DNA of 64,000 nt from GCA-2720975 sp964469565 (GTDB lineage: Bacteria; Planctomycetota; UBA1135; GCA-002686595): assembly GCA_964469565.1 (NCBI GenBank), contig CAYXZD010000014.1, forward strand, positions 1 to 64,000, given 5' to 3'. This document shows positions 43,424-51,228 of this stretch, piece by piece. The translations under genes and the position numbers were made by a program. The notes under the pieces were generated by a model. The model saw only the letters and a program-made list of their open reading frames with translations, was not told where the DNA came from and did no database searches. Position 1 is the first letter of the stretch. Each line of letters opens with the position of its first letter.

Positions 43424-45001
43424 ATGAGTTCACTCGGATCCCCCTTTGGCCAAGGCTGGCCAGACAAATTCAATCTCTGTTCCTACTACCTTGACCACAA
43501 CATCGAGGAAGGCCGCAAGGACAAGACGGCTCTCATTTGCGGAGCTGAGAAACGCACCTACGGCGAGTTGCTTGTGCGCGTTCAGCGCCTGACTGCCGCC
43601 TTGCGGGCCATGGGCTTGGGTGCAGAAGATCGCGTTCTACTCGTCCTCAGCGATCGTTTTGAATTCGCTGAAGCCTGGTTGGCCACCCTGCGCGCTGGGG
43701 GAGTCTTTGCCATGGTCAATCCACTGCTGAAGGCTGCTGACTTTGAGTACTACCTTGAGTACAGCAAGGCACGCATTCTCATTACAGAGTCTGCAGTCTT
43801 GCCCGAAATCGAAGTGGCTGCCAGTGGCTCACCGCACCTACGGGATGTGCTCGTGGTGGGTTCTCAGACTGGAGGCTTCACTCCCTATGAGGAGGCACTC
43901 GCGAGCCATGATCCCCAATCCAGTGCCGGAGATGTAGCACCCACCGGACCCGATGATCTGGCGGGCTGGCTGTTCACATCAGGGTCAACAGGCAAGCCCA
44001 AGGCCTGCGTACACATGCACCGGGACTTCGCATACTCCACCGAAACGTATGCTCTGCAGGTGGCGGGCTACCAAGAATCCGATGTGTGCCTGTCAGTTCC
44101 CAAACTGTTCTTCGGCTATGCGACGGGAACAAACCTAATGTTTCCTTTTCGCGTCGGCGCCACGGCCGTGCTTTTTCCTGAGCGCTCGACTGCAGACACA
44201 CTCTATGACCTGATCGAAGCCCACTCTCCTACTTTCCTCACGTCAGTACCCACACTGATCAACAACATGTTGCGCTCCCCTCGCTGCGGGGAGGCTGATC
44301 TCTCCAGCTTGCGGATCTGCTTGTCAGCGGGCGAGGCATTGCCTGCCAATCTCTATGAAGAGTGGAAGGATCGCACGGGAGTTGAAATCCTCGATGGCAT
44401 CGGTTCGGCAGAGATGTTTCACATTTACATCTCTAATCGCGTGGGGGATGTACGTCTTGGAAGCCTCGGCAAGCTCGTGCCCGGGTATGAGGCCGAGATT
44501 GTCGGCCCTGACGGTGAGGCTGTGGATCCCGGCGAACCAGGCTGCCTGCGCATCCGCGGCGGTTCGACGGCGCTATGCTACTGGGGTGACAAGGCCAAGT
44601 CCCACGAGACGTTCCAGGCGGATGCCTGTACGACAGCCGATGTGTTTTGTGTCGATGAGGAGGGCTACTTCACCTATGTGGGCCGGGATGATGACCTGCT
44701 CAAGGTCAGCGGCATATTCGTCTCACCCCTGGAGATTGAAAACGCGCTGCTAAGCCACGGGGCCGTGGATGAGGTTTGTGTGGTGGGTAAGGCTGATCCT
44801 GAGGGGCTCATCAAACCACTTGCTTTTGTGGTCCTTGCGGAGGGAGGCGAGCCTAGTGCTTCCATGGCTGCCGAGCTGAAGGCCCACGTGAAGTCGAGTC
44901 TGGCTCCCTACAAGTATCCGCGTTGGTTTGAGTGGCGCTCCAGCCTCCCTAAGAATGATCGTGGCAAGGTAAACCGCAAACTTCTCAAGGGGGATGTCTA
45001 G
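43424..45001 (+). CDS. Benzoate/aminobenzoate-CoA ligase family protein
   Basis: 525 aa adenylate-forming enzyme. The P-loop is FTSGSTGKPKACVHMH, and PKLFFGYATGTNLMFPF, LSAGEALPANLYEEW and LDGIGSAEMFHIYISN are typical of benzoate-CoA ligases. YVGRDDDLLKVSGIFVSP leads to the hinge and C-terminal lysine region KNDRGKVNRK. It activates an aromatic acid to its CoA thioester; with a kynureninase-like enzyme upstream, anthranilate is a plausible substrate. Benzoate itself cannot be excluded. Confidence 0.92.
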   Translation: MSSLGSPFGQGWPDKFNLCSYYLDHNIEEGRKDKTALICGAEKRTYGELLVRVQRLTAALRAMGLGAEDRVLLVLSDRFEFAEAWLATLRAGGVFAMVNPLLKAADFEYYLEYSKARILITESAVLPEIEVAASGSPHLRDVLVVGSQTGGFTPYEEALASHDPQSSAGDVAPTGPDDLAGWLFTSGSTGKPKACVHMHRDFAYSTETYALQVAGYQESDVCLSVPKLFFGYATGTNLMFPFRVGATAVLFPERSTADTLYDLIEAHSPTFLTSVPTLINNMLRSPRCGEADLSSLRICLSAGEALPANLYEEWKDRTGVEILDGIGSAEMFHIYISNRVGDVRLGSLGKLVPGYEAEIVGPDGEAVDPGEPGCLRIRGGSTALCYWGDKAKSHETFQADACTTADVFCVDEEGYFTYVGRDDDLLKVSGIFVSPLEIENALLSHGAVDEVCVVGKADPEGLIKPLAFVVLAEGGEPSASMAAELKAHVKSSLAPYKYPRWFEWRSSLPKNDRGKVNRKLLKGDV

Positions 45002-45065
45002 CTCCCAAACTGCCCCGTCAATCTGATTCACATCGAGAGCGGGGCGGGTAGACTTGGCCACTACC

Positions 45066-45839
45066 ATGAACGAGCTCGCCCATACAACTTGGCCCGAAGC
45101 CGCTCGACTTCTTGGGCCCCAAACCGTGGCGATCATTCCGATTGGCAGTACCGAGCCTCACGGCCCGCACCTGCCTCTCGACACGGATGTTACGATCGCG
45201 CTCGCCCAATCGAGGGCAGCGGCAGCCATGCTCGCTGAACGCGGCGTACAAGCAGTCATCGTGCCCCCGGTGGCCTATGGGATCACCCACTGGACTGCAG
45301 GCTTCCCCGGGACCATTACCCTGCGTCCCGGCACCCTGTGGGCCCTGCTTGAAGACATCATCGAGAGCCTTGAGGAGGCTGGAGTGAGCCGTGTAGTCTT
45401 CTCGAATGGACATCTGGAACCGGCTCACATTCAGGTGTTACGCAACCTCCCCCTCGACTATCAAGAGAAGAAGAAGGGTTCCGCTCAGGTGATCTTTCCC
45501 GACAATACACGCAGGCGATGGGCCAGCACCCTAGGAGATGAATTCGCTGGAGGGGACTGTCACGCAGGACGATACGAGTCGAGCATCGTCTTAGAGGCTG
45601 ACCCCGAGGGTGTGCGAACTGAGGAACTGGCGGCACTCGAACCCATTGAAATAGGGTTGGTGTCCAGAATCCAAGAGGGCGCTAAGAGTTTCAAGGAGTG
45701 TGGTGCAGATCAGGCCTACTGCGGAGCCCCTGCCGAGGCATCGGCGAAAGAGGGCCAGGATCTCATCGCTCAGCTGGCCGTGATGATTGTCACGAGCGTT
45801 GAAGAGGCGTGGCCTGAACTGTTTGAGACAACGGCATGA
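45066..45839 (+). CDS. Creatininase-family amidohydrolase
   Basis: 257 aa from ATG 45066 (MNELAHTTWPEA); a TTG at 45054 is less likely. The metal-binding series is clear: IPIGSTEPHGPHLPLDTDV, SNGHLEPAH, and FAGGDCHAGRYESS. The family hydrolyses cyclic amides or formamides (creatinine, formylamino pyrimidines) and includes peptide-maturation enzymes such as MftE. Its overlap by ATGA with a thioesterase and closeness to kynureninase/CoA ligase genes suggests an amide step in the same pathway, possibly formylkynurenine or ring-opened intermediate hydrolysis; that is inference. Confidence 0.88.
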   Translation: MNELAHTTWPEAARLLGPQTVAIIPIGSTEPHGPHLPLDTDVTIALAQSRAAAAMLAERGVQAVIVPPVAYGITHWTAGFPGTITLRPGTLWALLEDIIESLEEAGVSRVVFSNGHLEPAHIQVLRNLPLDYQEKKKGSAQVIFPDNTRRRWASTLGDEFAGGDCHAGRYESSIVLEADPEGVRTEELAALEPIEIGLVSRIQEGAKSFKECGADQAYCGAPAEASAKEGQDLIAQLAVMIVTSVEEAWPELFETTA

Positions 45840-46276
45840 AAACCTACAACACTGTCCTTCAAGTGCGCTTTGGGCATGTGGACCCCGCTGGGATTGTCTA
45901 TTTTCCACGGATCTACGACTATCTCCATGATGTGTTCGAGGAGCTCTGGGAAAAACACGTGGGGCAGCGGTATTACCACCTTGTCTTGGAGCGCAAGATC
46001 GGATTCCCACTCGTGCACTCGTCGGTAGATTTCAAGTCACCCTTACGCTTCGGAGACCGGCCTGTGGTTAGCGTCTCTTGTTTCAAGCTCGGCCATTCCT
46101 CTTTAGGCTTACGCTACGTTTTCAGGATGGGGGATCGTGTATGTCTAGTAGCGAAGCAAGTGACTGCCTGCGCTGAGCTTGACACGATGAAGACCATTCC
46201 CATTCCGCCGGACTTTCGGATGAGTTTTTCCGAGATTCTGGAGGATGGTGAGATTGGAGCGGAGGGGGGCAATTGA
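45836..46276 (+). CDS. Hotdog-fold acyl-CoA thioesterase (4HBT type)
   Basis: 146 aa. The signature VRFGHVDPAGIVYFPRIYDYLHDVFEE includes the catalytic aspartate of 4-hydroxybenzoyl-CoA thioesterases. It overlaps the creatininase gene by ATGA and metF by TTGA. Thioesterases of this type accompany aryl-CoA pathways, where they relieve CoA trapping by hydrolysing dead-end CoA esters. Confidence 0.9.
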   Translation: MKTYNTVLQVRFGHVDPAGIVYFPRIYDYLHDVFEELWEKHVGQRYYHLVLERKIGFPLVHSSVDFKSPLRFGDRPVVSVSCFKLGHSSLGLRYVFRMGDRVCLVAKQVTACAELDTMKTIPIPPDFRMSFSEILEDGEIGAEGGN

Positions 46277-47142
46277 GAATCGCAGACCTGTACTCATCTA
46301 AGCGGCCGGTGTTTAGCTTTGAGTTCTTTCCACCCAAAACGGATGCCGGTGAATCCAAACTGATGGAGACCATGGCGGATCTAAAGTCTGCTGTGGAGCC
46401 TGACTATGTTTCTGTCACGTACGGAGCCGGGGGAGCGACCCGGGACCGCACCCATGGTGTGGTGACGCGCATCCAATCAGAACTGGGCATCACAGGCATG
46501 GCGCATCAGACTTGCGTAGCTGCGAGCCAATCAGAGGTTCTCGCGAGTGCCCAGGCCCTTGTGGCCGAAGGCGTCCAGAATATTCTTGCTCTACGCGGGG
46601 ATGCCCCTGATGCAGGAGACGTTGCCGTGCCTAGGGAAGGAGGGTTCACCCATGCCACAGAGTTGCTGGAGTTTCTGAGAGCGGAGTTTGACCTCTCACT
46701 GGGCGCTGCCTGTTACCCAGAAATGCATCCCGAGTCTGCCACTCTGGATGAGGATCTGGCCTGGACGTGTGCAAAGGTAGAAAGCGGTGCACAGTTTCTA
46801 ATCACCCAGCTGTTTTTTGATGCGGGGGTCTATCAACGCTTTGTGCGTCGAGCGCGTGAAGCAGGCATCGAAGTGCCCATCGTTCCGGGCATCATGCCGA
46901 TCACCAACCTTGGACAGATCGAACGGTTCACCAAGATGTGCGGAGCTCAGTTGCCTGGAGAACTTCACGAGCGGCTCCAGCGCTGCGGGGATGATTCTGC
47001 GGCTGTCATGGCTACGGGTATCGAGCATGCAATCACCCAATGCCGCACTCTCTTGGATGCGGGTGCGCCGGGCCTGCACTTCTACACCCTGAACAAGAGC
47101 CACGCGACCCGGTCAATCCTGGCAGCCGTCCGAAAGGTCTAG
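46273..47142 (+). CDS. metF: Methylenetetrahydrofolate reductase
   Basis: 289 aa FAD-dependent TIM barrel, normal length. Landmarks are FSFEFFPPKTDAGE, YVSVTYGAGGATR, NILALRGDAP, QLFFDAGVYQRFV and VPGIMPITN. It reduces 5,10-methylene-THF to 5-methyl-THF. It starts with TTG overlapping the previous stop (TTGA), the only evident start. Its stop codon shares CTAG with the convergent aminotransferase gene. Its place after a thioesterase seems organisational rather than functional. Confidence 0.94.
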   Translation: MRIADLYSSKRPVFSFEFFPPKTDAGESKLMETMADLKSAVEPDYVSVTYGAGGATRDRTHGVVTRIQSELGITGMAHQTCVAASQSEVLASAQALVAEGVQNILALRGDAPDAGDVAVPREGGFTHATELLEFLRAEFDLSLGAACYPEMHPESATLDEDLAWTCAKVESGAQFLITQLFFDAGVYQRFVRRAREAGIEVPIVPGIMPITNLGQIERFTKMCGAQLPGELHERLQRCGDDSAAVMATGIEHAITQCRTLLDAGAPGLHFYTLNKSHATRSILAAVRKV

Positions 47143-48158
47143 GCCACGATTTCCTGGAGGGTTTTCAGGAAGTGTGTCATCTCTGCCTCGGGGGCCACTG
47201 TGACTCGGATGTAGTTGTTCAAGCGCTCATCATCAAAGCGTCGCACGGCGATCTTGCGCTTGAGCAACTCAGCTTGAATGGACGCGCCGCTGTGTGAGCG
47301 GTGTTGGGCAAGCACGCCTACTGAATTAGAGGGCTTGACTTGGAACCCGAGGGTTTCGAGACCCTGAATGAGTTTCGTGCGCTGGCGGATCAGTGTATCT
47401 CTAAGGGCGGCGAACTGATCTTGCCGACGAAGGGCTTCCCGGGCCATGACCTGGGCAAAGCTGTTGACATTGAACACGTCCTTTTGGGCCAGCATCTGGG
47501 CAATGAGTGAACTCTTTGCAATGCAATACCCGAGGCGCAGACCTGCCATGCCGTAGAACTTCGAGAAGCTTCTTACGCAGGCCATGTTTTCGGGCAGGGG
47601 TGTAGGGATCGAATCGTTGCCGTATTCCCCATACACATTGTCCCAGATGATGAAAGCACCGGGGTCGCTGGCGAGGGACATGATTTCGTCGGTAGGAACG
47701 CTACTTCCGCTAATCGCGTTAGGGGAGTCGATGACGGCGAGGCCTGTGAACCCTTCGGTATGAATGTGGCCGGTATTGAACGTGTCTCCAGGAAGAATGG
47801 CCTGTCGCCAGCCCATGCGTTCGGCGAGCAGGTCGTACACCTTGAAGCGCACATCGAGTACATGCAGGCAGTCATAGGATGCCTGAAGGACACCGAACAA
47901 ATCGGATAGAACTTCATCCGCACCATTGCCCAAGAAAACGTTTTCCGGCTCGACTCCATGCAGGTCTGCGATGGCTAGGCGCAGCTCGTTGCAGTTGGCA
48001 TCGGGGTACGAGGAAATGCACGCTTGGTCGACGAGCTCTCTGGCGGTATCCACCGCCCAATCGCTGCCCACGAGGAGGTTTTCATTGCGGTGCAGGCACA
48101 GGCACTCCTCCATGGAGACTTGCACACCCGGGTCGTAGGTGGATTTGAACTGGCTCAC
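47139..48158 (-). CDS. Histidinol-phosphate-aminotransferase-like PLP enzyme
   Basis: 339 aa, fold-type I class II aminotransferase. It has LHRNENLLVGSDW, the PLP-phosphate VFLGNGADEVLSDLF, the Schiff-base lysine in SFSKFYGMAGLRLGY, and IRVTVAPEAEM with the substrate arginine. Sequence alone suggests a HisC-type enzyme, but there are no other histidine genes nearby. It overlaps the upstream condensation-domain gene by ATGA, so it is translationally coupled to a nonribosomal peptide component and may make or modify an amino acid for it. Confidence 0.88.
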   Translation of the reverse strand: MSQFKSTYDPGVQVSMEECLCLHRNENLLVGSDWAVDTARELVDQACISSYPDANCNELRLAIADLHGVEPENVFLGNGADEVLSDLFGVLQASYDCLHVLDVRFKVYDLLAERMGWRQAILPGDTFNTGHIHTEGFTGLAVIDSPNAISGSSVPTDEIMSLASDPGAFIIWDNVYGEYGNDSIPTPLPENMACVRSFSKFYGMAGLRLGYCIAKSSLIAQMLAQKDVFNVNSFAQVMAREALRRQDQFAALRDTLIRQRTKLIQGLETLGFQVKPSNSVGVLAQHRSHSGASIQAELLKRKIAVRRFDDERLNNYIRVTVAPEAEMTHFLKTLQEIVA

Positions 48159-49804
48159 GATGGGTCGTTGGCGTTGTTGTTTGGGCTACTCGGCGTAGGG
48201 CGGCGGCTACGGCTTGACCGCGCGCGCAGTCCCTTCAGCTTGTTGGAAGATGAATCCCGGAGTGCTTGCGCTGCTAGTTTGTCGGCTTCTGCGTCCAGTT
48301 CCTGCAGTCCTCTCACCAGATCTTGCAGGGGGGCCATGGGGTTAGCTACGACGGCCTCTAGAAGGGCCCTGTAGCGACGTACGAAGCGCTCCATGGTGGC
48401 GCTTTCGTACAGGTCGCGGCTGTATTCGAGTGTCCCATGGATCCCCGCGGGCATGTCCCACAGGAAGATTGCGATGTCATAGCGGGCGTTGTCGAATTTT
48501 ACCTCTACCGGGCTCATGGTTAGGCCGGGCAGTTCGATGGTCTCAATCTGCCCCATTTCAAGCCCGTAGCCGTAAACGGCAGGATTGCGGTCGGGGGTGA
48601 GCAGCGAGAACTGAATCTGGAACAGGGGGTTGCGACCGAGATCGCGGCCTGGCTGAACCTCGGCCAGAATCCGCGTGAGAGGCAAATCTTGGTGGGACCA
48701 TGCCCCTAGCGTTGTGCTGCGCACGCGCTGCAAGAGTTCGCCAAAGGCGGGGTTTCCCGAGAGATCGGTGCGCAGAGCGAGCATGTTGACGAGGAATCCA
48801 ATCAGACCCTCTAATTCACTTCGGTTGCGATGGGCTACCGCCGAACCGATGACCATGTCGGTTTGTCGGGTTCCCTCATGCAATAGCACAAGGAAGGCAG
48901 CCTTGAGGGTCATGAATAGGGTCACACCCTGATTGCGGGAAAGGGCGCGCAAGTCATCGCTCAAGGATGAATCGAGCCGAATGGGCGTGTGCTTTCCCTT
49001 GAAGGACTGAACAGGGGGGCGCGGGTGATCACCGGGAACCTCTGCACTCTTGAGGTCGCCCGAAAGTTTCTCTCGCCAATACGCTAGGTGCTCCTCCAGT
49101 TTGGATCCCTGGAGGTCTTGCCGTTGCCACGCGGCAAAGTCCGCCATTTGCACTGGCAGGGGCTTGAGGGGAGATGGCAGCCCGGCGTGAAAAGCTGAGT
49201 ACAAGGCACGAAACTCATCGGTGAACACACCCATTGACCAGCCATCGGTGGCGATGTGATGGAAATTCAGGACGAGGATATGTTCCTGTGCGGCGAGTCG
49301 CATGAGAAACGTGCGGAAGAGAGGACCGCTCTCCAAATCGAAGGGCTTGTGGGCGTCCTCAGTGGCGAGACGGGTGGCCTCGGCTTGTGCCTTCTCCAGG
49401 CTGCGATCCGACAGGTCCAGCACGTGCAGTTTGAACCCGGGAGGGCCTTCGATTATCTGCTCGGGTTTGCCGTCGCGCGCCACGATTCCCATCCGCAAGG
49501 GCTCATGGCGAGCGATGATTTCGCCGAGGGTTCGCTCTAGGGCCGCTTTGTCCAGGTCCCCACTCAGGCGCACTGCGCCGGGTTGGTTACTGCGAGCTTC
49601 ATTGGGCTCAAGTTGGTCCAGGAACCACAGGGCTTCCTGGGCAAAACTAAGGGGCGCCGGCCCGTGGGTGGTTCTGACCGGGATCTTGTCCTGCGTCGAT
49701 GGAGTGGCCATGCCCTTCTTCTTGAGCATTCTGGCCAATAGGGCTTGGCGAGCAGGGGAAAGGCGCTTGCTGGGAGAGGGGTCGGAGTCGCTGGGTGGAG
49801 GCAT
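48155..49804 (-). CDS. Free-standing NRPS condensation domain
   Basis: 549 aa, containing one condensation domain and no A or T domain. After a short charged N-terminal segment (LSPARQALLARMLKKKG, similar to NRPS linker/docking helices) the domain starts at APLSFAQEALWFLDQLEP. The catalytic motif is intact: FHHIATDGWSM (HHxxxDG). Downstream motifs include YWREKLSG, GSAVAHRNRSELEGLIGFLVNMLALR and RNPLFQIQFSL. The C-terminal tail is Arg/Ser-rich and disordered. The subtype looks like LCL (L-donor). It must act in trans, plausibly with the NRPS at 53283-64000, whose own C domains look damaged. Confidence 0.9.
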   Translation of the reverse strand: MPPPSDSDPSPSKRLSPARQALLARMLKKKGMATPSTQDKIPVRTTHGPAPLSFAQEALWFLDQLEPNEARSNQPGAVRLSGDLDKAALERTLGEIIARHEPLRMGIVARDGKPEQIIEGPPGFKLHVLDLSDRSLEKAQAEATRLATEDAHKPFDLESGPLFRTFLMRLAAQEHILVLNFHHIATDGWSMGVFTDEFRALYSAFHAGLPSPLKPLPVQMADFAAWQRQDLQGSKLEEHLAYWREKLSGDLKSAEVPGDHPRPPVQSFKGKHTPIRLDSSLSDDLRALSRNQGVTLFMTLKAAFLVLLHEGTRQTDMVIGSAVAHRNRSELEGLIGFLVNMLALRTDLSGNPAFGELLQRVRSTTLGAWSHQDLPLTRILAEVQPGRDLGRNPLFQIQFSLLTPDRNPAVYGYGLEMGQIETIELPGLTMSPVEVKFDNARYDIAIFLWDMPAGIHGTLEYSRDLYESATMERFVRRYRALLEAVVANPMAPLQDLVRGLQELDAEADKLAAQALRDSSSNKLKGLRARSSRSRRPTPSSPNNNANDPS

Positions 49805-49852
49805 GGTGTGTGCCTAGGTGGGGCGCCGGGGTGGGGCGCTGAACTGGAGGCG

Positions 49853-51118
49853 CTACAAGTCCGTGAAAGTGTACAGGTACGCCGACCCAGAGTCGGCACC
49901 CGCATCATCGTCGCGCCACGATCCTGTCACCAGAATGTTCCCACCCAGAGCAAGGTGGAACCCGAATGCGTCCTGAGGGGCCCCATCTGAGGGGATCACC
50001 TTGCGGATTGGGTTCCAAGATCCGCCTCGGTAGCGGTAGAGGTAGACAGCACCAGGCCCAAGAAACTCCGTCAAGCGCACGGGGGCTCCGACGGCCAAAT
50101 TGTCCCCGTCCAATGCGATGGCAAACCCAAAGTAGTCGAAGGCCTGACCGGTTGCCGGCACGATCTTAGTTTCGTTGCCCCACTTGTGGCCATCATACCG
50201 CCAAACGTAGGCCGCACCCGATTGAGTGCCCTTGTCATCATCCGCATAGGCCCCCGCGGCGACAGTCTCTCCGTCTAGGTAGACGGCCCAGCCCAAGAAG
50301 TCACTTGCGCCACCGTCAGATGCATGCAGCGTTTGTTCGTGAACCCATTGCAGACCATCATGCCTAAACATGTGAACTGCACCCGAATCGGTAGCAGCTC
50401 CATCACCCTTCCACTCGCCGACAGCGATGACTCCGTTGCTGATGCTGACGTGTCGGCCAAAGCCGGCCGCAGCACTCGGAGTCGGAGCCATGAGTTTCTG
50501 TTCTTGGGTCCACTGCAGACCATTGAAGCGATAAACATAGGCCGCGCCCGCGTCATTGCCGCCCTGGTCTTCCTTCCATGCCCCTGCGACGATTCTGTTG
50601 CCCTCTACACTGACGGTGTTTCCGAGGCGATCATCGGCCTGGCCATCGCTTGCCAAGAGCTTTTGCTCTTCAATCCATGTTGAACCGTTATAGCGGAACG
50701 CATAGACCGATCCGCTGCGCGATCCCTTGTCGTCGTCCCAATGTGTTCCGACTACGGCAAGGTTTCCATCAAGCTCAAGTGACCTGCCAAAGTTGTCACC
50801 TTTTTGTCCGTCACTGGGCAGCAGTTTTTGCTCCTCTATCCAACGGCGACCATTGCAGCGGTACACAAATACTGCACCAGAGTCCTTTCCTTGGTCGTCA
50901 TCCCATTCGGATGCCACGAGGGCCACGTTGCCATCCACAGCCATGGCCGCACCGTAGATGTCGTTGAGGGCCAGGTCGGCAGGCTGCACCTTACGCTCGC
51001 CGATCGCAGCACAGTGAGGATTGGAGCTCGGGGGTGTGGGTGTTTGTGGGGGAGCGATCTGTGCCCAAGCCGTCACAGAACTGAGACACAAGCAAGTGAT
51101 AAGACGGGTTGAGAGCAT
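49853..51118 (-). CDS. Secreted FG-GAP-type seven-bladed beta-propeller
   Basis: 421 aa with a signal peptide (TCLCLSSVTAWAQ). Residues about 50-421 are seven repeats; units 2-6 are each exactly 55 residues, with a landmark like SDGxxxDxFGxxLxLDGN, a DDDxGxxSGxxYVYRY calcium-loop-like stretch and a closing WIEEQKL. Seven equal blades are what is expected for an FG-GAP propeller. It lies between the free-standing C-domain gene and a sulfatase-like gene on the same strand. Ligand unknown. Confidence 0.87.
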   Translation of the reverse strand: MLSTRLITCLCLSSVTAWAQIAPPQTPTPPSSNPHCAAIGERKVQPADLALNDIYGAAMAVDGNVALVASEWDDDQGKDSGAVFVYRCNGRRWIEEQKLLPSDGQKGDNFGRSLELDGNLAVVGTHWDDDKGSRSGSVYAFRYNGSTWIEEQKLLASDGQADDRLGNTVSVEGNRIVAGAWKEDQGGNDAGAAYVYRFNGLQWTQEQKLMAPTPSAAAGFGRHVSISNGVIAVGEWKGDGAATDSGAVHMFRHDGLQWVHEQTLHASDGGASDFLGWAVYLDGETVAAGAYADDDKGTQSGAAYVWRYDGHKWGNETKIVPATGQAFDYFGFAIALDGDNLAVGAPVRLTEFLGPGAVYLYRYRGGSWNPIRKVIPSDGAPQDAFGFHLALGGNILVTGSWRDDDAGADSGSAYLYTFTDL

Positions 51119-51228
51119 GCGTGACTACCTTGTTGCAGAGTGCCGGGGGCTTCGGATGGAACTCTAGAGACCCGGCCCATTCTATATCATTACCCGAGAA
51201 GGGGTGGCCCGAGCCAGCCCGAGCCAAC

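Noticed and set aside
45012..45045. GCCCCG...CGGGGC hairpin after the CoA ligase as a terminator
   Set aside because: The loop exceeds 20 nt and no T-tract follows, and the next gene continues in the same direction.
47139..48158. hisC of a histidine biosynthesis operon
   Set aside because: No other his genes are near and the gene overlaps an NRPS condensation gene; the symbol is withheld.
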